NCBI GenBank assembly: GCA_002245135.1
Contig: NGBS01000074.1
Location: 1 to 28,071, forward strand
DNA from: Proteromonas lacertae
Taxonomy: Eukaryota; Sar; Bigyra; Opalinata; Proteromonadidae
Length of the DNA: 28,071 nt
Direction: 5' to 3'
The translations under genes were made by a program, and so were the position numbers. The notes below the pieces were generated by a model, which did no database searches, was not told the DNA's origin, and saw only the letters and a program-made list of their open reading frames with translations. This document shows positions 1 through 10,099 of the stretch, piece by piece. Numbering within the stretch: position 1 is the stretch's first letter; each line of letters opens with the position of its first letter.

Positions 1-9
1 ACCCTAACC

Positions 10-50
<41 letters not shown>

Positions 51-165
51 CCCTAACCCTAACCCTAACCCTAACCCTAACCCTAACCCTAACCCTAACC
101 CTAACCCTAACCCTAACCCTAACCCTAACCTAACCCTAACCCTAACCCTAACCCTAACCCTAACC

Positions 166-206
<41 letters not shown>

Positions 207-295
207 CCCTAACCCTAACCCTAACCCTAACCCTAACCCTAACCCTAACCCTAACCCTAACCCTAACCCTAACCCTAACCCTAACCCTAACCCTA
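1..295. repeat. Telomeric repeat tract (CCCTAA)n
   Basis: Nearly uninterrupted CCCTAA repeats, the C-rich strand of a TTAGGG-type telomere, read inward from the end of the window. A few units vary: an extra A near positions 30 and 186, and a shortened unit near 128. The tract ends abruptly at about position 295 and passes directly into a transposase fragment, so the window starts at a real chromosome end or at a telomere-healed break. Confidence 0.98.
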
Positions 296-600
296 TTTGC
301 AGTAAAAAGAAAGAGATTAATTATGCCAAATGAAGTACAAGAATATTTGCAATATGATATTCATTACAGCACCTCTGAAACCATTGGAAATATCTGGCTA
401 TCATTAAAGTCCAAGTTTCCTAGGGTATACATACTTGCCAAGAACAGTTTAAACAGTCTAGAAACATCTTCAGAGCCAGAAAGAATATGCAAATGCATTT
501 ATCAAGGCTTTTTATCTTTAACATATTATACCAAAAGGTTTTGTAAAAGTTAAAATTAAGATGTTCAAGCATATTTGCCTCTTTTAAGGCAATAAATTCA
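296..600 (+). pseudogene. hAT transposase C-terminal fragment, cut by the telomere
   Basis: The frame is open from the last telomere unit, with an ATG at 323 and a stop after codon 76. Its product resembles the C-terminal dimerisation domain of hAT transposases: an acidic EVQEYL start, then the FPRVYILAKNSL stretch and SSEPERI, matching the usual FPxLxxLAxxxLxxPxTSxxxER pattern. No catalytic region is present, because the telomere begins just upstream. Beyond the first stop (TAA) the same frame continues for about 30 codons with a few further stops and a VQAYLPLL segment that fits the last hAT helix, so the tail is decayed. I see it as a dead fragment, probably captured when the telomere formed. 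The hAT assignment is by motif only. Confidence 0.6.
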
Positions 601-807
601 CGAGCCGCTCCAATTGGTAAAACTATACTCCTAGAATATATAATGATAGATTATATTAGATACATTTATAATAATTTTAAGAAATGATTAATGTCAAGCT
701 AAAAGTTTGCCATTTTTCTTTCAAATTTTTATAATCATTCTATACTTTATATTACATATATAACACAATAGAATAACTCATTGGTAAGGTTAGATTCAAT
801 TATGAAG

Positions 808-1025
808 AAAGAAAAAAGCGCATCGACCGACGGTTAATTCGGTATTTTATAGAATGATATATAGAGCTTGAATTCAATATGTACAGTTAGATAATATTAT
901 TAATATCACATGTTTAGGAGGAGGTCAGCTAATAGTTACTACAGCCTGGTGTCGGTCAACATTTGTTTATTGACCTACGACCGATCGGTTTTCTCCGTCA
1001 GTCATGACCGATTTATACAACCCTG
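808..1025 (+). repeat. Dispersed repeat, copy A
   Basis: This stretch shares blocks with 10661-10870: GCATCGACCGA, then a spaced AGCTT.AATT segment, then an AGGAGGTCA(G/A)CTAATAGTTA block. It ends in ACCGATTTATACAACCCTG at 1007-1025. It also holds short inverted words such as GACCGACGGT and ACCGATCGGT. The surrounding 601-1067 has no convincing gene. The copy lies just downstream of minus-strand gene 1. Confidence 0.55.
1011..1025 (+). repeat. 15-bp motif ATTTATACAACCCTG, first copy
   Basis: Identical to 22466-22480 and the exact reverse complement of 5823-5837. It sits downstream of gene 1, while the inverted copy sits upstream of gene 1, so the two bracket that gene. It could be the end of a mobile cassette or a shared 3' processing signal. 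Confidence 0.6.
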
Positions 1026-1067
1026 CTCAGGACATATCTTTTTCCCCAAATCAACAATAAATAAACA

Positions 1068-1307
1068 TTAATTAATAATAATATCTTTTATATTAATTAC
1101 TCCAACTGTATACTGTAAGCCATAGCAGTCTAATAAACCATCGAGATCAGGCATATTATCAACATTACTAAAATCGGTGTAATTGATTGTATTTGTATTG
1201 GAAATATTATTATTCAATTCATTAATAATTTCATATAAATCCTTAGCTGTAATATCGTTAACTCCAACTTTATATCTTAATTGCATTTGCAAATATTCAA
1301 TAAATTT
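1068..1307 (-). other. In-frame continuation after the gene 1 stop codon
   Basis: Directly after the TAG that ends gene 1, the same frame stays open for 79 more codons to a TAA. The encoded stretch looks like ordinary protein: it contains NDITAKDLYEIINEL, an asparagine-rich turn and DLDGLLDCYGLQYTVGV. It has no ATG near its start. It could be a former C-terminal extension cut off by a CAG-to-TAG change, a readthrough product, or chance. The neighbouring paralogue (gene 2) also ends near the equivalent of the TAG, which argues that the TAG is the normal end. Confidence 0.35.
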
Positions 1308-4300
1308 CTAGTTTTTTGTTAATAATTTTGTGATAATCTCTTTATACAAATATTCTCCTAATCTTTTTCTTTGATTTGACTTGAATAATTCAATCATGCT
1401 ATTTAAATCACCATTTGTCTTTATCTTTATATACTCTTTTATAACAAATTTTTTAACATATTCAGAAATAAAAACTAATTTCTTTGATTTTGATACATCA
1501 TTTGGAATTGTTTGATAAATAAATATATTTGATGGATATTCCTTTGATAAAGGAGATTTTTCTACGCCATTTATCATCTCTTCTACAAATTCTAAATTAT
1601 TTACTATTGCAATTTTTATGTCGTTTTCTATAGTTGTTTCTGATAAATCAAGATAAGCTGGTATATTTCCATATTTTTTTAATTTTTCTATTTCATAGGT
1701 ACTGTTACTATCTCTTCTCAGTAATACATATTTTTTTACTTCTTCATCATCAAATGGACTTAAATATAGAATTGAAGGACATCTTTTACTTTGAAATGTC
1801 TTGATATTTTGATCAGAAGTATTAAACAATACTATTATTTTGACAGCATCAGAATAGATATCTTCACCTAAAACCTCATTGTATGCAACTACCATATAAG
1901 GCCTTTCTGGAATTATCTGTTTATCTGAAGCAATAGAAATATTGGTATTCTTTTTAGTATAGAAATATTTCTTAGTTTCCTTGTCATTTACATTCCTTGT
2001 TATTAATAACACATTATATTGGTTCTGTAATACATAATAATAATATAATAATTCTGATAAAACTCTTTTTCCACTTCCTTCTATACCATAAATTATATAA
2101 TTTCTATCATGTTCTTCTATTTTTTGAATAATTCCTTTATAACAGTTCCTAAATAAATATAATTGATTCTTGTAAATAAAACATCCTAATTTCTTTGAAT
2201 AATCATTAATTTCTGTTATTGAAGTATTGAAAAGATAATCTTTACTCATTACTTTTGATACCATTCCATTAGTAAGCTGTATTCTTTCATATTGAGTTGT
2301 ATTTGATGGAATGATTTGTAGTTGAACATTTTCATCATCTTCATTCATATCTATACTACTATTTGGATTTAACACTAACGGATTTAATGATAAATCTTCT
2401 TTGTTCAAGTCAGATGTATATAATATTACATACTCTACTTTTTCAATATGATTATAATATTCTTTATCATTCACAATTTCTTTTACTATCTCTTCAACAT
2501 TTTTACTTTCATCATCCACTATTTTAACAAATACATTATTGACTAAATAGTCAAATTCATTGTCATTATTGTTCATTATATATTTAATTGTTCTTGTACT
2601 TTCGACTGGAGTATAATATACTGCATATGGAATTTGAATATCTAAAAAATGTTTAGTATTTGTATTGATTTGAATTACATTTGTTGATATTCTATAAGCA
2701 AAAATTTGTTTTATTAACATTTTCTTTACATATTCATTACCTATATCATTATTGTTGTAATAATCAAATATTGTTGTATATTCATCTATATTATCAGGTA
2801 ATTGGATTATTGATGTAACATATAAAGATATGTGATTCGACACAAATTCTAATTCTTCTTTTGGTTCTATTCTTCCTTCTTCATTTATCCTCATTTTGTA
2901 TTTAAGTATAATATTACTTAATGGATTTGTGGAGAGATTCTCTTTTCTAGAATAATCGTTCATAAATCGTATAAATCCTGTGGTTCCAACAACACTTAAT
3001 ATCAACTGTTGATAGTAATGCCAATAGTTACCTCCTAATATATTATCCCTAAAATGATAATGTATTTGGCGTGGAACATTACCATACATTTTTGCAACCT
3101 TATTGAAATCTTCTTGCGAAGGATTTATATCTCCTTCTCTCCTTATACATTTCTCAAACCAAGTAAACAACTCATCATCTCCAAAAGTATCAAAGTATAA
3201 ATATTGCAATGATTCTACTTCAGTGTAATTCTTTTTATTCTCTAAAGCAGGAGAACATACAGAGATAATTAATTTGTTAGTTGGATCGATTTTACCATAT
3301 GTATCAGTAAGGACTAATGCATTACTAGGAATTGTATCTATATCTACTACCTGTTTAAATCTTTTAGTTTTTGAGTCATATCGATAAATTATCACTGAAT
3401 TTCCTCCTTTTGAAGCTTTTACAATAAATAATTTAGAATTATCTATTTTCTTTTTGATATTTATATTAAACTTCGATTGAATATTAGATTCATTTAACTT
3501 TTCATTCTTTTTATCATTCAATTGTATTATTGTTTTATTGCATTCTTCTATTATCTTTTCATATTTTCTCTTTTCATTATTTAATTCTTGTTTCATTGTT
3601 TCTATTTCATTATTGTATTTATTATATTTTGCTAAGTATAAATTGTAATTATTTATGTTATTTTGAACCTCGTTTAATAGATTGGTAATTCTTCTAACAC
3701 TAGAAGCAAAATCATCTTGTGTTGGATTCTGTTCGTAATATTCATATTCCACAAATTTAAACAACTTTGATGAAGTTTCTTTAAGTTTATCATACACTTC
3801 TTCCCCTCTTTCTGATGATGACAAAATTCTAAATTGATAAAAATATCTTTCTATTTTGTTTCTATAATATTTTATTTTCTTAGCTAATAACAATTCATCC
3901 TGTAATCTATTTTTCTTTTTTTTATTTATTTCTTTTGATATTTTTGTAATATTGTTTTCCAATACATCATTAATAACATTTTCAATTTTTTCAATTTTTG
4001 TTAATGTTGATTGATTATAACATTTATCATAGTTTTCATTCTCTCTCTCAAGAATCTGAACTTTCTGGTTTATCAATTCTAGTATGTTATTCATTATTTC
4101 TTCCAAATCATCTTCTTTATATTTTTCTTTTTCCTCATCTATTTTTCCAATTCTGTTATTGATTTTTCTTATCTCTTCTGATGCTAATTCTTTTTCTTCA
4201 TTAACTCTATTTATCAATCCATCATAATATTCATTCTTTCTTTTCTTTAATCTTTTAAAATTTAATCCAGAAACAATTTCATTAAAGAAATAAAACAAAA

Positions 4301-5030
4301 AGGAAGTCTTCCCTATACCAGGTTGGCCTTCTACTATAAAGACTTTCTTAACATTTGACAGTGTAATTATATCCAACAGTGTTTCTATATAGCAACTTCG
4401 TATATATATAGTTTTATTTGGGTATTGATAAATATCAGCGTTGCTGAACTTTAGTACATTATCTTCTACTGAAGATAAATTATTAAAAATTGATATGAAG
4501 CTATCTTCTTCATCTTTCTTTTCCTTTTGATCTCCCTTTTTTATTACATCTTCTACTTGTTGTCCAATTATTTTATTATTTTCATTTTCAAACATCATTT
4601 CTATATTACTACATGTTATATCTATATCATCCACAATTTCTTTACATCTTTCTACATCACAACTATTTTCTTCAATAAAATTAAATAAATTCACCACAAT
4701 TTTTATGAAATCATCAAAAACACCACTTGAAAATATAATTCTGTCTTTATTATCTTTAAATGTTTTTACTAAATATTCTACTTCTTCATCATTAACGATA
4801 TGAACAAGTTCATCACTAGAATAAGATTGATATAGAATTCTCATCAGATATACTAGTGGTGTTGAATACATATCTGCAAAAACCATTTTTATTCTATCAT
4901 TACATATTTCATCCACATTAACACCGCTAGACACAAGTATAGCCAAAATTGAATAAAAATTGTAAGTTATTACTCCATATAACTGATTCTTTAATAAATT
5001 CTGCAGTTCTTCTTCTGCCTTTCTTTTCAT
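1308..5030 (-). CDS. Gene 1: subtelomeric tandem P-loop NTPase with internal coiled coil (RHS/Crinkler-like)
   Basis: An intact 1240-residue protein. An in-frame TGA just upstream supports the ATG at 5030. Residues 1-190 are mostly helical. DIYQYPNKTIYIR (about 199-211) leads into a Walker A, GQPGIGKTS (235-243). A lysine/glutamate-rich coiled coil of roughly 280 residues follows, and only then come the predicted Walker B strand (ALVLTDT), the SP loop (IISVCSPA), YGNVPRQIHYH and a closing LEFVSN motif. A second module begins with a P-loop-like GIEGSGKR (about 982-989) and has KTFQSKR, a YGNIPAYL motif and LVFISE near the C-terminus. Genes 2 and 3 share the first module, and gene 2 shares the second. 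Motif order recalls Crinkler/RHS NTPases, which are often subtelomeric and effector-like. ATP binding is well supported; the cellular role is unknown. Confidence 0.85.
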   Translation of the reverse strand: MKRKAEEELQNLLKNQLYGVITYNFYSILAILVSSGVNVDEICNDRIKMVFADMYSTPLVYLMRILYQSYSSDELVHIVNDEEVEYLVKTFKDNKDRIIFSSGVFDDFIKIVVNLFNFIEENSCDVERCKEIVDDIDITCSNIEMMFENENNKIIGQQVEDVIKKGDQKEKKDEEDSFISIFNNLSSVEDNVLKFSNADIYQYPNKTIYIRSCYIETLLDIITLSNVKKVFIVEGQPGIGKTSFLFYFFNEIVSGLNFKRLKKRKNEYYDGLINRVNEEKELASEEIRKINNRIGKIDEEKEKYKEDDLEEIMNNILELINQKVQILERENENYDKCYNQSTLTKIEKIENVINDVLENNITKISKEINKKKKNRLQDELLLAKKIKYYRNKIERYFYQFRILSSSERGEEVYDKLKETSSKLFKFVEYEYYEQNPTQDDFASSVRRITNLLNEVQNNINNYNLYLAKYNKYNNEIETMKQELNNEKRKYEKIIEECNKTIIQLNDKKNEKLNESNIQSKFNINIKKKIDNSKLFIVKASKGGNSVIIYRYDSKTKRFKQVVDIDTIPSNALVLTDTYGKIDPTNKLIISVCSPALENKKNYTEVESLQYLYFDTFGDDELFTWFEKCIRREGDINPSQEDFNKVAKMYGNVPRQIHYHFRDNILGGNYWHYYQQLILSVVGTTGFIRFMNDYSRKENLSTNPLSNIILKYKMRINEEGRIEPKEELEFVSNHISLYVTSIIQLPDNIDEYTTIFDYYNNNDIGNEYVKKMLIKQIFAYRISTNVIQINTNTKHFLDIQIPYAVYYTPVESTRTIKYIMNNNDNEFDYLVNNVFVKIVDDESKNVEEIVKEIVNDKEYYNHIEKVEYVILYTSDLNKEDLSLNPLVLNPNSSIDMNEDDENVQLQIIPSNTTQYERIQLTNGMVSKVMSKDYLFNTSITEINDYSKKLGCFIYKNQLYLFRNCYKGIIQKIEEHDRNYIIYGIEGSGKRVLSELLYYYYVLQNQYNVLLITRNVNDKETKKYFYTKKNTNISIASDKQIIPERPYMVVAYNEVLGEDIYSDAVKIIVLFNTSDQNIKTFQSKRCPSILYLSPFDDEEVKKYVLLRRDSNSTYEIEKLKKYGNIPAYLDLSETTIENDIKIAIVNNLEFVEEMINGVEKSPLSKEYPSNIFIYQTIPNDVSKSKKLVFISEYVKKFVIKEYIKIKTNGDLNSMIELFKSNQRKRLGEYLYKEIITKLLTKN

Positions 5031-5364
5031 TTCTAATAATCACAAAACAAACTTCTTCTAGACACTATAAAATAGGTTTTGAAATGATTTATGTTTGATT
5101 AAATCAAACCTATTTCAACCAATAAATATTCTTTAAAATTAAACTACAAAATAGAAAATATGAATATTGCTTGATTTAATAAACAAAAATATATACTGAT
5201 TAGAAATGCAACTTGAATTACAGTCAGAATAATACTAGTGTTAGATCCAACTCTTATTCCCTCTATTAAATATTTCTTTTACTTGTGTGTTATAATTTCT
5301 CGGTTGTTAGAAAAAGTGAAAGAAAGTTATAGAATATGATAAATTATTTATATTATGTCTCTAA

Positions 5365-5618
5365 TTTTCTGGTTATAGTGAAGCAGATCAAATATATAAA
5401 ATATACAGTGATTGGAGTCCAACTAACAGTAATTGGAGTGATTCAAATGCGTTAAATACATTAATCCCTCATTTCTACCTAGAGGTGCCGAAAGTTAGGG
5501 TTTGGTTTTATTAAGAAGGAACTTCAATATATGATATTTGTCTAAAAGGTCATTTTTGTAAAGAAGGAACTGATTCTAAATTCAACTCAGTATATGACTC
5601 GAACTGCTTCTTATTATG
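5365..5618 (+). pseudogene. Unidentified decayed coding fragment
   Basis: One frame reads like protein for about 84 codons, with two closely spaced tryptophan motifs (SDWSPTNSNWSDSN) and a cysteine pair near the end (YDICLKGHFCKEG). It is interrupted by a single TAA and closed by TGA. No start codon is visible and I do not recognise the family. The rest of 5041-6193 is AT-rich and, apart from the repeat and hairpin at 5823-5900, shows nothing I can support. Confidence 0.3.
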
Positions 5619-5822
5619 AAGTTAATAGTGATAGACCAAAATTTGACAAGTAAATATATAAGAAAACAGTCAAATCAATGATCAAACCCTACAAGATTAC
5701 GCTTTAAGGTTCAGTCGTAGACGTTCTTGTCCATGCCTGTTATCTTGGAGTTGCTGCTGTCCAATAAAGCAAGGTAAACCATTTGAGGTATGGTAGGTCA
5801 GCAACACACATTGACTATGTAA

Positions 5823-5837
5823 CAGGGTTGTATAAAT
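5823..5837 (-). repeat. 15-bp motif, inverted copy upstream of gene 1
   Basis: CAGGGTTGTATAAAT is the exact reverse complement of 1011-1025. Together the two copies enclose 4.8 kb holding gene 1. About 45 bases on, GACCTTCGGTCAAA resembles the GACCGAAGGTCAAA word of the dispersed repeat at 10670, in the opposite orientation. Confidence 0.55.
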
Positions 5838-5846
5838 AGGTAATCT

Positions 5847-5875
5847 ATAGGTTATAGGTAAAACCTATAATCTAT
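5847..5875. repeat. Imperfect hairpin
   Basis: ATAGGTTATAGGT, a 3-nt spacer, then ACCTATAATCTAT: a 13-bp stem with one mismatch. A similar palindrome, TATAGGTT-TT-AACCTATA, lies inside the related repeat near 10830, so it is probably a structural part of that repeat family rather than an isolated terminator. Confidence 0.5.
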
Positions 5876-6202
5876 CTTTGACCTTCGGTCAAACCTCGAG
5901 CATTATTTTGTTAAAATCTATTTTAATAACTTACTGAGTAACATTTGTTTTATACAAACTATCATACTATATAAAATATTATTTCTGCTTCTTGTTTTAC
6001 TTAAGTTACTATAGTTATGACTAAGATTGGTTGAAATTGTATAAATATCTATTTTGATATATTAAAATTCATCTACAAACTACTCAATAGTGATATTTAA
6101 CATATTTATAAACAACTTGTTATTTTAATGATTAACTTATATTGATAAATATCTCTAAAAAACAAATATTAATGTAATTATAATAATAAATCTCTATTTC
6201 TG

Positions 6203-7154
6203 GGGAAGTTTGGGTTTAGACGCGTGTTCAAAATTTGAACTCGCCTAATCTAGTTAGAGTTTGACTCTAATATTTTATATTACTTGACTATAATTGCTTA
6301 ATTAAGAGATTCTGAGAAGATGGTAGGGATAGCACAACTTTTTTTTGGTCTAATTTCACGATCTTTTAATGATTTGAGCATTTTTGATCCCAACCTATTG
6401 TACATAATAACTGTACACAGGATCTCCAGTTTTTTTATTAAATATCTTACTATTAGATGAGAATGCTCAAAATATAATGTGTGATAACACAAGCTCGGCT
6501 TGAATATTTTTTTATATTTTATAAAATTTGAGCACCTGCCTCCTATAGGAAGCTAGGGCTTATTTTTGTTAATTAATTAATAAATACTATTATTTTTTAA
6601 ACTGTTTGACTTATTTAATATCTGAATAACTATCTTAAGCTCTATTTCAATCGTTTTTCCCATAAAAACAATTTAACTAAGTCATTAAGACATATTTATT
6701 TATAACTAACTGATAATTGAACCTTTTTCTTAAAAAACAAATCATTCAACTAAATTTTGGCAATCTTGTATCTATTCGAGGAAGTCAGCATATTTTACAT
6801 TTACATAGCTTCTATTATTGTTAAATTATCACCTTCTTGAACATAATTTACTTACATTTATTAAACTACTAGCCATTGGATAAGTTAAGAATTTAGAATC
6901 ATCTACTTCACGTTTTATAATCATGAATTTTGATAATTTGCTTTCTAAAGCATTTCTTATACCTACAACGAAGTTATCTCTATTGAATTGTAATTGATAT
7001 ACTTCTACTAATCTTTTCATATATTATAAAGCTACTTCTTTTATATTCAATTTACCTCTCATGATTTAGCTTTGAATATCTAGCTTTTACAACCATTCTT
7101 TAAAATGTCTCAGGTGTAAGAAGACCTTTATCATTTGTAATTGTGATCTTATTA
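6203..7154 (+). repeat. Left 952-bp terminal inverted repeat of the Mutator-like element
   Basis: Mirror partner of 9135-10086: paired positions always sum to 16289, so there are no indels between the arms. Similarity stops sharply at 7154/9135. Short open frames inside the arm (6298-6492, 6829-7020) recur identically in the other arm and have no recognisable product, so I do not call them genes. Confidence 0.9.
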
Positions 7155-7495
7155 GCTTTATCAATACTCTCTTTTACAACACTTACATTCAAAACATTAT
7201 TAGTTATTATATATTGTCATAGATTCTTCACCTTCAAACACTTGAATTAACACATCGAGTTGTTAATCACTGTATGTACTAAATATTTGAGTATTATTAA
7301 CTGAAATTTTGATATTAATTGTAATTAATTAACTTCTATTAATCCTTTCATATATTCAAAAGCTAATTCTTTTACTTTGTATAACTTTTACTTTGTTAAA
7401 TCATCTCTTCAAAAAACCTTTTTAAATCACTATAATTTCTTTTCTGTTCAATAAACAAGTCTCAATTATTACTTTAACAAGCACACATTCCTATA

Positions 7496-7998
7496 TTATA
7501 GTGAAATTCCCATTGCCCAAATATCACTCAATGGACTTATACTACCTGTTTTAATTGATTTGTTTAATATTTTTATTGCATATTGATTCTTTGATGGATC
7601 TTCACATAATTCAACTAATTTCTTTATTATTTTATATTGATTGATATGTCCATTACCACTTTGATCTACTTGTAACTTTAATAAATTAGTTTGCTCCATA
7701 GGCTTATCGATTGTTACATGACGTTTTAATTTTGCATGAATATTTTCACTTATATCACAAGTATTGTACTATACTTTTTGACATTTTTTCGAGCTTCTTT
7801 TTCATGAGAGGTTGTGGAATTTCGAGGTGATTCGTTTGTAAGCCAATAATAAACTTCAGGATTATCACACTCTTCAGAACAATAAGATATACCAACTGAT
7901 CCTATTGATTGATGTGTATGCCTACCACCTACAACAGATTGACCAATTGGTCTAACTGAAGGTTTTATTATATTATTAGATGACAATGGTTGGTTTCA
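7496..7998 (-). pseudogene. Protein kinase fragment captured in the element
   Basis: The downstream part reads HINQYKIIKKL, CEDPSKNQYAIKILNKS and then SPLSDIWAMGISL. These match a serine/threonine kinase N-lobe (the YAIKIL strand with the ATP-binding lysine) and the DIWxxGxxL helix of the C-lobe. Everything between them, including the catalytic loop and DFG, is missing, so the fragment is internally deleted and cannot be active. Upstream, a second frame (7750-7998) encodes a Ser/His-rich stretch. It joins by a frameshift near 7745 to a segment leading into the kinase, so it may be the kinase's N-terminal extension. The NQYKIIKKL start resembles CaMKK/SnRK-activating kinases, but that is a weak guess. 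It lies opposite in strand to the MCM5 fragment. Confidence 0.55.
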
Positions 7999-8217
7999 AG
8001 ATGAATTCTGTTGACTTCCACCATTTTGGTTTTTAAAAGCTTTTTCATGTATAATTAACTTCACTGTTTTTATTTCTACCTCAGATTCAAAAATATTTGG
8101 AACTACTACAGGGCTAGAACCCGTACATCCCGTTATTTTCTTTCCAGAATTTTAAATTCAAGAAATATTAATAAACAAAGTGGTAAATAGTTTGAAGGCT
8201 TGTTATCTTTATGAAAG

Positions 8218-8845
8218 ATTTTTAATGGTGAATCGTCTGCTTTAGAACCTTTACAAGCTCAAACAAAGTTTCAAGAGTTTTTAAGAGATTATAGTGAAAA
8301 CAATATTTATATCTACAGGTATATATAAATATATTGATTATTCTTATCACTAGAAAATCATTATTGGAAAATTTCAACAGAGGTGAATATTTTGTAGAAA
8401 TTAATTTAGCTCATCTAGGAATATTCAACAATGTTTTACTTGATGTATTACAAAGAGAGACAAATTGTTATTTACCACAAGTACATTAAACAATTATTAT
8501 TACTTATCAATAGTTTGAAATTGCAGCTCAAAGAGTAGTAGAAAATGAGTTAAATGCAGAAAATTCTCCCTCAATCAATGTCTTATTAAAATTTTCACAA
8601 AACTCAATATCAATCCGATCATTAAATGTATAAATGAAATGATTTTTAATGTACATATATATAATAGGCAAATCATGTGAACAAGCTAGTCAGTATATCA
8701 GGACTTATAATCAGTGCATCTCTTTAAAGACCAAAAGCCATCAAAGTCGCAATTCGTTGTTCAAATTGTAAGTATTTAAAGTATATCCCAGTTCCTTCTG
8801 CATTTGGAAATGTTCAATTACCTATAAATTATGTTGGTTAGTTTA
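8218..8845 (+). pseudogene. MCM5 N-terminal fragment with three tiny introns
   Basis: After removing three candidate introns (8319-8353, 35 nt; 8481-8513, 33 nt; 8628-8667, 40 nt; all GT...TAG), a continuous reading matches the N-terminal region of the replicative helicase subunit MCM5. It has a KFQEFLRDY helix, a YRKSLLENFNRGEYFVEINL segment, an SIRSLN stretch, LVSISGLIISAS and the zinc-finger start IRCSNCKYL. One TAA interrupts it just after GLIISASL, at a position that is usually hydrophobic in MCM5. Beyond LPINYVG the match decays, though a DVPGSVTIYL remnant near 8950 may be the next conserved block. No helicase (AAA+) domain is present. This is a captured fragment inside the Mutator-like element, not the cell's working gene. 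Confidence 0.75.
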
Positions 8846-9134
8846 AATATTCCCAACATAGCGTTCATCAAAAGAAGAATAATTGTGAATATTTAAATTT
8901 GCTTATTTATATGCTCAGTTATTGATAGTTGATGCTAGTTTTTTCTATTGACCTATTGATGTTCCTGGTTCAGTTACAATTTATCTACAATAACTAGTTC
9001 AAGATTAACAATTGGTAGAACCAACGTTTAGATAAATTTACTAGTGATGATTATTATTGGAATGAGTTTAAAACGATTGAGTTTGAATGAAATTAATAAA
9101 GAGATAATGAAAGAAAACAGAATATTTAATTTTT

Positions 9135-10086
9135 TAATAAGATCACAATTACAAATGATAAAGGTCTTCTTACACCTGAGACATTTTAAAGAATGGTTGT
9201 AAAAGCTAGATATTCAAAGCTAAATCATGAGAGGTAAATTGAATATAAAAGAAGTAGCTTTATAATATATGAAAAGATTAGTAGAAGTATATCAATTACA
9301 ATTCAATAGAGATAACTTCGTTGTAGGTATAAGAAATGCTTTAGAAAGCAAATTATCAAAATTCATGATTATAAAACGTGAAGTAGATGATTCTAAATTC
9401 TTAACTTATCCAATGGCTAGTAGTTTAATAAATGTAAGTAAATTATGTTCAAGAAGGTGATAATTTAACAATAATAGAAGCTATGTAAATGTAAAATATG
9501 CTGACTTCCTCGAATAGATACAAGATTGCCAAAATTTAGTTGAATGATTTGTTTTTTAAGAAAAAGGTTCAATTATCAGTTAGTTATAAATAAATATGTC
9601 TTAATGACTTAGTTAAATTGTTTTTATGGGAAAAACGATTGAAATAGAGCTTAAGATAGTTATTCAGATATTAAATAAGTCAAACAGTTTAAAAAATAAT
9701 AGTATTTATTAATTAATTAACAAAAATAAGCCCTAGCTTCCTATAGGAGGCAGGTGCTCAAATTTTATAAAATATAAAAAAATATTCAAGCCGAGCTTGT
9801 GTTATCACACATTATATTTTGAGCATTCTCATCTAATAGTAAGATATTTAATAAAAAAACTGGAGATCCTGTGTACAGTTATTATGTACAATAGGTTGGG
9901 ATCAAAAATGCTCAAATCATTAAAAGATCGTGAAATTAGACCAAAAAAAAGTTGTGCTATCCCTACCATCTTCTCAGAATCTCTTAATTAAGCAATTATA
10001 GTCAAGTAATATAAAATATTAGAGTCAAACTCTAACTAGATTAGGCGAGTTCAAATTTTGAACACGCGTCTAAACCCAAACTTCCC
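9135..10086 (-). repeat. Right 952-bp terminal inverted repeat of the Mutator-like element
   Basis: Inverted partner of 6203-7154, ending CTTCCC at 10081-10086 directly before the second 9-bp CTATTTCTG duplication. It holds only mirrored short frames. Confidence 0.9.
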
Positions 10087-10099
10087 CTATTTCTGGATA

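Larger units (their letters stand above)
6203..10086. mobile_element. Long-TIR (Mutator-like) element carrying host gene fragments
   Basis: The 3884-bp element starts GGGAAGTTTGGG and ends with the reverse complement. It is flanked by a perfect 9-bp duplication, CTATTTCTG, at 6194-6202 and 10087-10095. The inverted repeats are 952 bp (6203-7154 and 9135-10086) and stay in register throughout, so the arms look nearly identical and recently homogenised or inserted. A 9-bp duplication with long TIRs is typical of Mutator-like elements. No transposase is present. The interior (7155-9134) holds fragments of two unrelated cellular genes, a protein kinase on the minus strand and MCM5 on the plus strand. 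This matches the Pack-MULE pattern of non-autonomous elements that pick up host sequence. It inserted beside a hAT fragment (10100-10312). Confidence 0.85.

Noticed and set aside
1011-5837. Calling 1011-5837 a complete transposon on the strength of the inverted 15-mers
   Set aside because: No target duplication was found outside the pair, similarity is limited to about 15-20 bp, and gene 1 has no transposase features.
6298-9991. Four short open frames, identical in pairs, at 6298, 6829, 9269 and 9797
   Set aside because: They are mirror copies within the 952-bp inverted repeats, have no recognisable product and need no separate explanation.
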